Below are positions 1 through 12,122 of a stretch of DNA of 64,000 nt, piece by piece. The position numbers and the translations under genes are program-made. Position 1 is the stretch's first letter. Each line of letters begins with the position of its first letter. Origin of the DNA: Agrypnia vestita (lineage: Eukaryota; Arthropoda; Insecta; Trichoptera; Phryganeidae); contig JADDOH010023014.1 in assembly GCA_016648135.1 (NCBI GenBank), positions 1 through 64,000 of the forward strand, in the 5' to 3' direction. The notes beneath the pieces were generated by a model that did no database searches, was not told the DNA's origin, and saw nothing but the letters and a program-made list of their open reading frames with translations.

Positions 1-1921
1 TAAGTATACACGTAAAGGAGATAAACCAAGGAGTAGTCGAATAGCAATATCCAGTATTCAGAAAAATATTTTTTTAGAGCGTAATGACCTACTTACAATT
101 TTAAAAACCTTTTAATCATATATTAGTAAAACTTTATTTGAAAAGTAAAATGTTGATGAATCTGAATGATAAATGTTGTTAAATTAGACATAGAAATACA
201 GTACTCTAGAGTGCCACCACGATAACTAGGCGTGCGAGGGAGGTCGCCACTGTCGCGAAACAGAAGTTGCCAGGTTGTAAATTTATTACATAATACATAA
301 TGTACTGAATGTCCGGTGACCAGTGTCAATATAAATTTGGTCGGATAACAGCGCGCTCCGCGGCGGCCGCTCTAACTGTCAAACTATCAGACGGTAATAT
401 CGGTCCATTATTCGCTTTTTCAGCTTCGCAAAACTTTAATACTTTATTGGCAATTGTTCTTGCACCACCCCGGACTGTTTTGGTTGTTTTGGACATAATA
501 ATTCAGTGTATATTGGTAATCAAGATGTCACAGCTCCCGAGCAAATACAAAATTGTACTGAAGTACAGGGCGAGGGGTTGCCGCCGGGTGCGGGCAAGGC
601 GGGTTTTAGCTCCAATCCTGCCGCACGCCAAGTTATGTTGGGCAGGCTATATCGCTAATCCACCATTTGATAATCCAATAACCACTTCATAAACAACCAT
701 CTTTATTGTAATGATGGCAGTATGCGACTATAATCAGCTTTTTCTTTGAATTTCACACTCCTAAATCCACTGTCTTGTGTCACGTCGTCACATGACTCAT
801 AGTTCTGTAAAATAGTACACTGTAAAAAATTAAATTTACACAGAGACATAATCAAATACTAATCCCAAATAAATGTACCGAAAATAACCAGTTAAAATAA
901 CGGTTTCACTATCACTATTTAAACTTAAATATAATTTTTAAAGATGATACATTTAATAATGGAAAATAGTATCACAGTTCCCCGGCATGAAATGTTCCAG
1001 GTTCGCGTCCCAGTAGTAATTAAATAATTTATTTATAGATAGATTTTTTTTTTGCATATATCTCTGTTTTTGATTCGTCTAATATTAAAAAACATTATTG
1101 GTATAGAACATAACTATAAATAATGGTAATCGAATGAATTTTGACAAAAATGTTGCAAAAAATTCTGCACATTACGTGTACTTTGCTGATATCGAAAATA
1201 ACAAAGTGCAAATAATAAAAGCAAACAACAAAAATATTCCAACAATTTTAACTGGTTAACTATCCATGTACATAAACTATTCCAGTGCCCACAATGTTTT
1301 TTTTAATATAAATTTAATGAGGCTTTGTTTAGTCATTTTTTTTAGATTTCGGCCTTGAGGCAAATTAAAAACACTGTTCCAGATGGCAACTAGTAATTTC
1401 AACATGATGGAGATTTGAGTTAAGTATGCAGAGTTGTTCTTTTAGATATAAATCTAACAAGCAGAAATTAGACGAGTCAGAAAATAAGACAAAATGTGAC
1501 TATTTTTGAATTTTTTGTAGAAAGACAAATGACATGATTAATTATTTGAAAAATTTGGCGAGAAACAACGACATTAGTCAACGTGGTTCAACATTCTTGT
1601 GCAAAAATAAAAATATTGGCACAAAATTAGATACAAATAACAAAGGCTTTAAGAGATATTTCGTAAACAAACAAAACTCCCAAATTATGTTTTGGCTCTC
1701 CTGAAAACTTGCATTTTTTATTCATTTGGTTGTTCCTTTCGTCCACAGATAACTGTACAGAACTACGTAACTATGTAACTACATGTAGGTAACTAAAAAT
1801 AAACTGGACATTGATATCTGAAATCAATATTACGAAAATCTCACACAAATCTGTCTAATTCACAACTAAAAATCAATGTATAGTATCAATTATTTAGTGA
1901 TTCCAACGTGAGACACCCATA
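1..1921. other. No gene recognised
   Basis: AT-rich. A 127-codon ATG frame at 309-692 includes a GC-rich stretch (GCGCTCCGCGGCGGCCGC) and shows no recognisable domain; I do not call it a gene. A GGTTCGCGTCC box at about 1002 could belong to an old SINE. Confidence 0.5.
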
Positions 1922-1975
1922 GCAAGGCAGGAGAATCCACCTGTAAAGTTTTTGCTACTAGCTATGAAAAACCCC
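1922..1975 (-). mobile_element. MITE end fragment (TAGCTAGTAG family)
   Basis: CAAGGCAGGAGAATCCACCT followed by TTTTTGCTACTAGCTATGA matches the right arm of the 63 kb copy. About 55 bp only. Confidence 0.5.
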
Positions 1976-4900
1976 ATATGTCTTGTAAAATGTTTAGTAG
2001 TATCGATTCTCTATGTGAAATACATTATTGTATGCCATTGTTGGTAATATTTTTATTAATTATTAATATTTTGTACTTCGTCAGCCACAATAGTCACCAT
2101 AGTCAAATTTCTTTATAACTTTGCTGGCGACTATATGTTGTCGCAAACATTAGACTTGTTTTTTCTCAAAAAAGGGTATTTATTCTTCATTTAGCGCAGG
2201 TATAAACACATTACATTAGTTCTATTCAGTTATTGCTGTTATTCGGATACATACATTACCAAATATCTATCACGCAGTTTCAATTGCATGTAAAATAAGT
2301 CAGTTTATATATTTGTGACGTGATAAAATGTATATGAATTTCAAACTAATTGAAAATGAATTGGTTTTAAGTTTTTTTTTTAATGATATTTGACATGATG
2401 AATTTGTTTTTAATATGCATAGTATAAATAAATATCAAAAATAATTGGAAACAAGTGATAATCGGATAGTGATGAATCAGATTTCATAAGGCATGAAAAT
2501 GAAAAGCGGGCATTCCTGAGCCATCAAATAGTAGTTCGAGAGTTTCAGTGGCTAATGATCTGCAAGAGAATGAATAGGTTTGCTACGTCTATTTTTTTTT
2601 AATATCATAAATACAATCTAACATTTTTGCTTGAATTGGCATAAAAGCTCTGGAATTTGCTGGTATGTCATGTCATACAAGAAAGAGTCTGAAGTGCAAA
2701 ACTTTGACGAATGCTTGAATCAGCAATTAACATTTAAAAAATATGACAACATTTATCCCTAAAGACTACAAAATGTAAGCATTTTTTGACACTATTGACA
2801 CACCAGAAAAATAAAAAATCGTTATCTACGTTAATTTCATTACAAAGCATCTGCTAAATAAATAATGTATTTACTTTGGAATAAAAATGTCATTTTTATT
2901 ACTTAGTCATACTGTCCAAGCCCGCGTCTACATCATTAACTTATCATTAACTTAAATCTTACTCAGTGAATATAGAGGTGAGAAGTACAATTTTCACAAC
3001 ATTTATGAAACTGTTTTGAGTAACGATGCGATACAAAAAGGTATTCTTTCATGTCAAATACTTTGGATAAGTGGGTTAAAAACAAACGGTTTTGAAACTT
3101 GGCCAATGAACGACGATATTCATGCATGAACGGATGTCGGTCCGAGCCATTTGGCGAAATGTCGCGCTTATTTTTAAAATGACGTGCAATGACCACCTAA
3201 TGCTTTATTTACAGTATAAATTATATTCAGTGCATTTTGGAGACGGTCCAATTTCTACTTTAGTATACGCACATGGCTAGCGGCAAATGAAAATGACATA
3301 TATGTAGTGCCAAGATGTATGGCTACTTTGTTTTGCAGGTAAGGTATGCAGTGACTCGGGGGAGTGTTGAGTTATTATTGTTGTTGCCCTATTGTTGGCA
3401 CCGTCAGATTATTTGCCGAGTGATTTAGTTCACATTGTAAAAGTGCCGGTAGGAATGGTAGGAATGTATAGGGAGAACATCCTGGGTGTTAGTTCTGTGG
3501 GTGAAGTTATTAGCACCAATGGGGAATTTGTGGAAAAATTAGCATCCACATTCTCACTGGAATGGAAGTTTCAGGGCTTACAACTTGTCGATGGCTAGTT
3601 TACTACACACCTTCATCATATGAAAGTGCGAATAGCTGAAACTGTGAAGAAAAGAAATTTCGGAAAGTTTTAAAAATGATTTAATAATTATTATTATCAA
3701 TATGTTAAATTTACATTTATTTTAAACAGCACAATGTGTGTGGTGTACATAACAGATACTATGTGTCACTAACGTCAAAAGTGTTGTTGCATTATAGTCT
3801 AGCATGAAGCGGTCATATAACATTGTCTCTTTCTTGCATAGATATCGCTAATGCACACATTGATGTGTATCGTATACAACACATTCTTGAAATGCCATGA
3901 ACAAAAAATCGAACTGTAGAGGAATGACAATCATTAAAAGAGGGGTCATCGAACAGTAGATGGACTGAAAAATCTATGGATAATTTTGTTATAATGTTTA
4001 AAAATCAAATCTATGCCATTTTTACCATAAAATAAAATTACATATGTTATCACTGGATAAAACATAAAACATTTTAAATTTATAACTTCTTTAATACTCG
4101 CAAATTAAGTTGTAAAAATAGCTTAAAAAAGTATTAAATTATTTTTATTTGAAATATGTTTTAATGGAGGGAAGGGATCCTCCGATTGAATGTTACAAAT
4201 AGCGTTAGAAAATTCAGAACATTTTATTGGGTGTTTACTGGTGGACTGTGATATATAAAAATATTTTTTTAGATATTTAGTATCTTTGTGGATGCCAAAA
4301 CATAAGAAACATTGAGGAAAAACATATTGTTTGCAGTGAAATGATGCAAATCGCTGAGACATGTAGTGCAGAGAAATCATGAGGTATCCTCATTAGGTTA
4401 TCCCAAGCAGGAGAATTAATCTAACATTAATGACTGTGCCCATGATGGATTCACAGTTCTTCAGAATGCGTTCATGTTTTCTTATTAAAACAACTGAGTC
4501 ATTTAATTGGTTTAATTTTTATAAATAAATATATTTCCTGAAAGCTTTTCTTATATTGCATGTATCTACACACACGTCTTTTCCAGTCTTATTTTATCAA
4601 GACAAAACTCCAATCCTCATGAAACCCAAAACAAAAATCTAATATCTTTCGAATGGAATTTGCTTAAAAATTATTACAGAAGAGTTAATGAATTTGGCCC
4701 TCAAAAGCCTTCCAAGAGCGTGAAGCCTTTTAACCGAAGGAATATTTTTCACGATGTTTAAATTGAGAATTCTTTATAAAAAAATAGGAGCATAATAAAG
4801 CACTTTACTCTGCAATAGACAATTTTTACATACATTACATACTCTTAACAATGATGCCGATTCATCTTAATAAAATAATGACAGAAAGAAAGATTTACGA

Positions 4901-5379
4901 TACATCTTTTGTATATAAAAAAAGCATTATTTATTTACTGTCACTATTCGTATTACATCATACCCTGGCGTAATATTAAATTACGCCGGCGGAGATCCAA
5001 CTTACAGTTTCGCTTAGAATTTTTCAATTTTTCGGATGCCAAATATCTCGCTTATAAGTATAAAAGACAAACTTACTCATATTATCGAGGTCAAGATTAT
5101 CAAAACATATGAAACATACAATATCGATCGCAAAGGGCTATTTCCAGTAACTCGATGTACACTTGGCACTACTGACACATTTGCACGACACTTCCGGATA
5201 ACGTAATCAATGCACCAAACGAGAGTAGAAAATCAAAATAATATATTTTAATTCATAACTTTCTAAAAGATTTATTACAATACTTACAAAAATGATCTAG
5301 GTATGACCGTGAACATTTTGTAGGATTTCCTCCTTTCATAAGCGACCAGCGCTCAGCTGATACTGTTTCTGCGCTCTTC
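1976..5379. other. No gene recognised
   Basis: AT-rich, with the unassigned open frame at 3371-3598 and a small perfect hairpin, GGCGTAAT...ATTACGCC, at about 4967-4987. Confidence 0.5.
3371..3598 (+). other. Unrecognised open frame
   Basis: 75 codons to TAG from the stop at 3368, first real ATG at 3450. Reads VPVGMVGMYRENILGVSSVG, with a hydrophobic stretch before it. Composition is less AT-rich than the surroundings. No family match and no convincing acceptor, so it may be an exon, an old element or chance. Confidence 0.2.
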
Positions 5380-5465
5380 GCGCCATTCGCACGCCTGCGC
5401 ACGCGACTAGCCAATTTTGACCAATCAGAGGGAGGGTGCGCAATAAGGATGCGAATCATGCAAAT
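5380..5465. promoter_or_regulatory. GC-rich patch with CCAAT box
   Basis: CGCGCCATTCGCACGCCTGC and GACCAATCAGAGGGAGGG stand out in AT-rich sequence. This could be a promoter-like patch or the end of a transposon; no gene start could be attached to it. Confidence 0.2.
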
Positions 5466-5728
5466 ATTGTGTCAGCGATAGGAAACTTTTTCTCGTATGT
5501 TAAATAATGATAAATTATATAGTTAATGCGGTTTAGATACGCATTATTTCAAAATCAAAGTAATTTATTTGAAATTGTTTCTTACCTATGTTCCTATCAT
5601 GGCACAATTATAGATCGTAGAGCCTCCTCTTTTACTTGATCACTTTGTAAGATAAAACAAATGAAGAATTTAACAGTTTAAAGTATATGAGACTATTTCA
5701 ACATTTGAGACAAATTATTTCAATTCAC

Positions 5729-5950
5729 TAAGGGAACGTCCATAAATCACATGGTTCTATTTTGAACTCTTTTGAACCTCTTCCTCCTCCCATACAGCCC
5801 TAACGCAGCTTTTGTTTTGACCCACTCCCCCTTCTTTGTTTGGAATATAACTTTTTTCCTAATAATTCCAGAAGGCGTTTTGTGCCGTCTCTTAACAAAA
5901 CTATTTTTAAAAATATTGATTATGTGCAAACCGATCTCTGCAGATTTATC
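5729..5950 (+). mobile_element. MITE copy, GGGA(G/A)CGTCCATAAA family
   Basis: Starts GGGAACGTCCATAAATCACA and matches the copy at 27416-27811 through GATTATG and CAGATTTATCG, where a Penelope-like fragment takes over. Only the left part is present. Confidence 0.55.
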
Positions 5951-6058
5951 GTAACACTGAGAATGAGCAGTGTTACCTGTTCGAAACGTCGGGAGTTTAA
6001 AAGTCCTTTTCAGGACTCTTTGACGCAGGTTCCCCCAGAAAGTTGTTCGTCATGTATA
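5951..6058 (+). mobile_element. Penelope-like terminal fragment
   Basis: Contains a ...GAATGAGCAG...CTGTTCGAAACGTCGGG segment, the other common Penelope end type, followed by GTTCCCCCAGAAAG. It is joined on the left to a MITE (5729-5950) and cut on the right by the pogo-type element at 6061. The hammerhead core is not canonical here. Confidence 0.45.
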
Positions 6059-6467
6059 TACAGGGGGAGGTGGGGCAGATTGATGCAGTAAAATTCAAAA
6101 GCAAATATCATGTGATAAAACATAATATTTTTAATTTATTTTCAACTCAGCGCACAGATAAATATATAAATATTATAATTTAAAGGGAAAAAACTGTTTA
6201 GGTTGCGAAAGAAAAGAAAAATTTCGTTTTTTGTAAAAATGGATTTTGAATCATTCTGCCCCACCAACGGGGTACTTTGATACATCACTTGGGGCACTTT
6301 GATACAGAGTGAAAAATGTATAAAATTGTTTTAAATTATAACACTTTCATGAAAATTGTATTTTCATTGTGAAGAGATTGTAATCAGTCTTACATTTTAT
6401 CTAAAAAAATACTTGTTACTTAACAAAACTAGCAGTTTAAAATATCTTTATTCTTCAAAACGCGCTT

Positions 6468-7093
6468 CTATTGTACATTGTATTCACTAAAATTAACTGA
6501 AAAAATATACATAGATGATGTTTGAGCTGTGCCTTTCGAAAAATTTGGGTTAGGTAAGTGTAAAACAACATCTTTAAAATCAACGCTTGCTTTTTCTTCT
6601 AGATCTGGAAAACCAAAAACACAAGACCTTGTATTTTTTCTGAAATGTGACACTTGATAGTCGGTCAATATTGTATTTAGAAATGACTTTGGCCACATAA
6701 TGAACTACTGATTTCTTCTTTTCAAATTTTATATTTTCATCCCAAATATTTTGCGTACTTCTGAGTCAATGTCAAAAGTTGCTGCAAGGATAATCCAAAA
6801 TGCATCTTGCTGCAAGTCAACAAATATTCTGAGAAGTATTTCTCTTGCTGGGCTGTAAATACCTGAGCAATAGTATACTTTGACCCATATGAATTAGAAG
6901 ATGACGCTTAATTTTCCTCATAAGCTTTTCTAAACTTTTCAACACGATGTTGCAGAGTTCCAGGCTTGATGCCGTACTTGTCAGCTGCTTTTCGTATAGG
7001 TAATACCCTCGAAGTAACTTCAGATATGGCGGTCTTGATATTCTCTTCATCTATATTACTTCCTTCAGTCTTTGGCTTATACATCTGCACCAT
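6468..7093 (-). pseudogene. pogo transposase remnant (HTH domains, no DDE)
   Basis: ATG at 7093 opens MVQMYKPKTEG, then a pipsqueak-type helix-turn-helix RKAADKYGIKPGTLQHRV. An in-frame TAA at about 6906 interrupts, and the reading resumes in the same frame as QVFTAQQEKYFSEYLL and CSKMHFGLSLQQLL, a CENP-B-type second HTH, to a TGA near 6738. A second open piece, 6698-6468, could be the C-terminal tail. The catalytic D-D-D/E part is absent. Confidence 0.7.
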
Positions 7094-7135
7094 TTTCCGA
7101 TGACAACAAAAGATTTTACAATTTTAACTTAGAAG

Positions 7136-7215
7136 TGTATTTTACAAATTGTATTGGGGCACATTGATACGTATCATTGTGCCCCGTACTTTGCTGTATC
7201 AAAGTGCCCCAAAAG
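7136..7215. repeat. Subterminal GGGGCAC..TTGATAC motif cluster
   Basis: Contains GGGGCACATTGATACGTATC, its inverted partner GTATCATTGTGCCCC, and TGTATCAAAGTGCCCC within 70 bp. Further copies are at 6272-6306 and 7526-7566. Possible transposase binding sites of the pogo element. Confidence 0.5.
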
Positions 7216-7577
7216 ATATTTTTTAAAAGGCAAATCGCACTAATGAAACTAATTTATTTATTTCAAAAAATGTATGAAATCCTTAATACTTGATGCCCTA
7301 TCTTACCTTTGGTATATATAGATCTTTACAAGATGGCACAGAAGATCGCTGAAACACTTTTATATTTCACATATTTTTTTAGTTGGGCGCACTCGAAACA
7401 CATTCAGTCTTGTAAAATGCCACCGACTGATTGACTGTCGGTGCGAACGCAACGGCTACGTTCACACATTTAAAGGCGCGTTTTAGAGAGGTCACCACTC
7501 GAATATACTGTATCGATTATGAAATAATGCTGGTGTATCAATGTGCCCCTTGTATCATTATGCCCCACTTCCCCCTA

Positions 7578-10500
7578 CTAAAAAAATAAACCATCCTCTT
7601 TTCACCTTGGATTCGAACAAAAAAAAACATATAGCCTTCTACGAGATAAAATTGTTTTACCCAACTTTCGGCTGTCATGAGGCTTTTATCATAAATATAA
7701 TCGTCTACAGGTTATATTGTAACGACGATTTATCATGGACAACTTTATTTTAAAATTTGCAAATAATATGAAACGCTCATATTTACAAAATGTCCAAATG
7801 TTCTTTAAAATGTTTAAAATATTTTTAACGACATAATTATTGTAACATTTAGTTTTTATATAATATTACACAACGTATTTCAAAAGTATGTGTAAGTTGT
7901 AACCACTTCGCCTACAAACTAAATTCATTTTGAATAGTTTTCCGTATTTTTGATACTGTCACGGGATTGTGGCTATGGGAGGAAACACCAAAAACAATTT
8001 AGACTTTTATTTATTACAGAAAGTCACAGGACATGAAGCAAGCAATTTAAGCAATCAAGAATTGAAGCATTGTTCTTAAATTCACACAAATTGTTTCTAG
8101 AATATTTCACACAGATTCGCACTAATACAAGTCACTAGAATTTTTGCCGCACTTTTGTGCGCCGCCGCACTCGCTTTTATCGCTGTATATTCGCAGAAAC
8201 ATCACTCTGACGCACAATAAGTGAGCAATAGTTCGTATATACTATCCCTTTTTATTTCCATATCTGAATAAGTACATATATATTTGTTTGATTACTTTTT
8301 CGTCACACATTTTTCTAAGATTCTCTACTACAAAATTCGAGGGAGGCGGGAGCTAAAATGTCACCGAAAAATAACAATTGAGGGAATTAGGAGCAAAAGC
8401 AACACTATCCATTATGCACAGTTTAGATAAACGTTTAGGTAACCGATTTTACTATGGTGAAATTGATAAATGATTTTGAAAGAATAAGCACGTCACCTTG
8501 TATTCTCTTCATGTGCAAAGTGGCACTTTTGCTTCTGATCTCCTCAATTAAAATATTTAAATCTGTCTGTTAATGAGTTAATTTAGGAAGAAATTGTTGA
8601 TAGAAATACACTTTGGAAAAAACTATTATTATTAAATTATTTTATGTTGGCTATTTTCGTTATGATTATGAAAGAGTGATAAAAAACATTAAAAAACTGT
8701 GTTAAATAAACATAATGTAAATAAATGTTTATATTCGTTTAAATACCAAGATTACTGATGAATGTTTCATTTTAAAAAATCGATTACCTCGAAGAAAAAA
8801 AATTCGTAGCGTAAGTAACTTTCAAACTCACTACATTACGTCATTTTATGCTTTTGTTGCGTGCGTTTGAGCAGACATATTTTTACATATTACGCTGTTA
8901 ACGCACAAGCGACTCCTACAGGTAGGTCTAGCCTACAGGGTTAAATAAATCATGACGTCACAAGTTACGTCACGTGTCTGGTGTCTGGAAAAAAATCACT
9001 GAAATATTGTCCAGTAGCGTGTTTTAAGTAGAATAGATTGAATAGATATGTGTGCGGTGTTCGCACCCGTCAAGTATTTAAAAGGTCCACGATGGTCCAT
9101 GATTATTTATTTATCCTTCTATGCAACGACAAAAAAAATTGGGCGATCTATCTTAGAATAGTTGCAAATGATGTGTGTAACATGTTTTCTCAGTAACGTT
9201 TCGTTCGTTTCTCAGTAACGCCTCATCAAAACTGCTTACAGCAGTTTGGACGAGTCGGTAAAAAAGTCTGCGGCATCCCATGAACCAAGCGGAAAAATGT
9301 TACACATTAAAAATTTCACAATGATTGGACGTAGTTATGCAGAAAGCACCCAACCCACAAAATGCTAAAAGTAGTTATGTACGAGTTTGGACAGCTCAAT
9401 ACGATATATTTATGCGTTGAAACCGTCCAAGCTCTAAGTGATATATTTTATTATATTACAAATTCAATATATTTTTTCCACATCGCGGCCATCACCGTTA
9501 AATAAACTCTTAAACACTCTCAAATTTACAAATCTTTGGTTAAAAAAATTAAAAACATCCACGAGGTATGGAAGCAATAGGCCTCGGGTACGAGACGAGC
9601 GGCGAGCGGCAGAGCGTCAGAGCGTCAACGCGCCAGAATAGTGAGGGGCGCCGGCCACAATATAGGTAACTACGTTCACTACTCTGCATCATATGTTTGC
9701 GATCCAACGGCGATAAATGTCTTAGAATCGACGTCTCACGACCATTCGAAGACCTCTTATTTTAACTATTACAGACTAATATTCACATTGGTGTCACTTA
9801 CAAACAAATATTAATAATTTAACTACATTAAAGTGCTATCAATTATATTTATCCTCCTTAGACATAGTATTATTGTATTAATATACATTTTTAACCAATA
9901 CGTAAATTTAATATCAATTATTAATTCACAATCATGCTAAAGAGTATAAACCTGATTTGCTGTGCATACATGAGTACACGAAGGATAGTTTTGGTTCGAG
10001 ATTCGATATTATCTTTGTATTTGTATGAAATATTGTGGACTAATGTGATGTATTTTTTAAACAAAATACAATTAAAATATATTAAAGAATTTTGTTTATC
10101 CATTGACATAATATGATCGAGCCTCGTCCTGGGAGACCACGAGTGCTTGGAAATAGTATGAATGTGTTTCTGGTACGCAAAATTGGAATAGGTATAATGA
10201 AAAATGGCCTGCAAAAAATAAGAATTGAATCAAGACGAATACTCCACTACAACAAACAACTTTTTGTAAACTTTACAATGGTTTATGTTATGCAGCCAAT
10301 AATACATTCGATTGTCTATTTTAAATAGTTCATAGCAAAAAATGTTGACCATAGATGTAAATGCAGAGAAATATTGACAATTGACAGTTGTCGTGGTCTA
10401 TATTCTGTGGTCGGTTGTCGTTGGTCCGTTGATTATTGTGCACAGTTGTTCATAGTTGACAGAAATAATAGCAAACGCAAAGCTAAAATAAGGTGTTGTT

Positions 10501-11361
10501 TTATCTACGTTTTGATGTATATGAAGGACTTGAAACTTCTTATTGGAGCCTATATGTGAAGGATTTATAAATTATGAAATCTTTCAAAATTCTCGAAGGT
10601 ATACACATTTATATGTATATCGCCATTTTTACGTTATCCGCGCTTACGTTGTTCGATAGTGTATAATAAGGTTCCTTGTCTACTCTTTAATTAATTATTT
10701 TCTTTTCGTGTCTTGTTCATTCAACGGACATTGGCTATCTTCGCTTTATTTACTGCGGCTCCGAAAATGTCACAGTCAACGGAAATGGTTTAATTGTATA
10801 TACGGTTTCGATTGAATGCTTTCAAGGCTTTGTTTTATTTGTTAGTGTTCATTCCATATAGAAAACACAACATCCATATTTCGCATTTGTAATCTGAGAG
10901 ATATATGTAATAACCGCAGAACATATTTTTCATGCGGATAAAAATTGCATGAGTTTGCCCAATGCCGAATTTGTATTGCAGCCCAGTACTTCCCATTTTT
11001 TTCAATTTTGTCTCAGCATTGTTAAGACTTATCTTTTATTTTATAATGAGCATACCTATGTTTAGTTTTAACCCTGCGACACGGTATACCTGGCCTCAGG
11101 AGTTTTATTATTAGTAAGTATAACATAGTGTAGAGGGAGGAGTACCATAACTGCGTAGATACCTTTCTAGAATCATATTTAGTGTACGCTGATCGCTTGC
11201 AGCTGTCGTTTGATTAACATATTATTTTAAAAATAAATAATTTGTCCCATAAGGCCTGGCTCTATTACTAGTATATCAAATTTTACTTACCATAAATAAT
11301 AAAACTTTTAAATTTTATGGCTTTAAAATTGCTCAGATTGTGTGTGTTGATTGTTATGATA
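7578..11361. other. No gene recognised
   Basis: AT-rich with the short inverted-repeat element at 8376-8549. Another GC-rich patch (GACGAGCGGCGAGCGGCAGA) at about 9594 has no attached gene. No anoctamin-like exon was found here on the plus strand. Confidence 0.45.
8376..8549. mobile_element. Short inverted-repeat element
   Basis: AATTGAGGGAATTAGGAGCA and inverted AATTGAGGAGATCAGAAGCA, both followed by AAAG. About 174 bp; imperfect arms, class unknown. Confidence 0.45.
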
Positions 11362-11525
11362 TACAGGTTGTCTCATAGCTAGTAGCAAAAGCTTTGGTAT
11401 AGTCTTCTTCATTTAATTTTGAATAGAAAATATTCTTTCCACTTTGGGTGACATGTCGGCAGTTAGGCAACATCAAAGTTTGCATTTTTTTCTCAATATT
11501 TCTGACTTATTTTCTGCAACACGCC
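11362..11525 (+). mobile_element. MITE left part (TAGCTAGTAG family)
   Basis: Reads ACAGGTTGTCTCATAGCTAG, then AGTCTTCTTCATTTAATTTT and CATCAAAGTTTGCATTTTTT, matching the left half of the 27.2 kb and 63 kb copies. The right half is missing or replaced by hAT-like ends. Confidence 0.6.
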
Positions 11526-11689
11526 AAAGTGTCATGGTGTAATGACAGTTCATTGACAATTCATTGTGAAGTTAATTGCTTGTTCATTGTTCGTGTAGTG
11601 CTTCAAAACTGTGCTGCTACAAATGTGCATATAGCTAAAAAATTATCATTGACAATGGGACGAGGGGGGGAATCGGATCAGTCATTTGT

Positions 11690-11880
11690 CCACAAAATGA
11701 ACTGAACTGTTCATTTGTTCGGAACAGTGAACAATTCATTCATGAACGATCCATCTCTACTTCACTGAGAGTCGCACTTCACGGCGATTGGTATTTGAAG
11801 TCTGAAGGATGGAGTGTTCCAAGAATGTAGTGGAGTACATTTTAGTACTTAGTACATGGTGAACCCATCACTAGTACACA
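11690..11880. mobile_element. Two hAT-like element ends
   Basis: ATGAACGATCCATCTCTA at 11741-11758 (inverted TAGAGATGGATCGTTCA) and GTGAACCCATCACTAG at about 11860-11875 resemble hAT 3' ends. GAACAGTGAACAATTCATTC inner repeats support the first. Partners were not found; a similar TAGTGATGG start is at 29925. Confidence 0.35.
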
Positions 11881-11931
11881 AATCATGAGGTTAAGGCTAA
11901 TTTAATAAAACACTAAAAATGAATAAATGGT

Positions 11932-12122
11932 TTAATCTGTATATAATGCGCCTTTTCTTCTTGGATGGAACGTCACCATTAAGTCATTGAGTGATCTCAT
12001 GACAAAGACGTTTGGGTCCAGTGGGTGCGGTCTGGGGCCCGGCGGCGTGGCCGGTCTCATCTCAAAGTTCCTCACGAGATTCGCAATGGCCACCTTGGAC
12101 TCCACGGTTCCAAGTTTCATAC
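11932..12122 (-). CDS. P450 exon 9: L helix and C terminus
   Basis: Acceptor CTTTCAG and stop TAA at 11934-11932. It begins with the split glycine completing CIG and continues MKLGTVESK, the L-helix that follows the heme cysteine, to the C terminus LYTD. No AATAAA follows closely on this strand; ATTAAA occurs at 11906-11901. Confidence 0.93.

Larger units (their letters stand above)
6061..7577 (-). mobile_element. pogo-type (Tc1/mariner) transposon, internally deleted
   Basis: Begins CAGGGGGAGGTGGGGCAG after TA and ends with the inverted counterpart TGCCCCACTTCCCCCT. The sequence between carries repeated GGGGCAC-x-TTGATAC motifs near both ends and in the middle, and a transposase remnant on the minus strand. 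About 1.5 kb long; a full pogo element would need a DDE domain, which is missing. Confidence 0.75.

Noticed and set aside
309..692. 127-codon ATG frame near the window start
   Set aside because: No recognisable domain and a low-complexity, GC-patch composition; it looks like chance or old repeat rather than a gene.
5253..5459. Minus-strand frame across the GC-rich CCAAT patch
   Set aside because: Arg-rich only because of local GC content; no domain or splice context.
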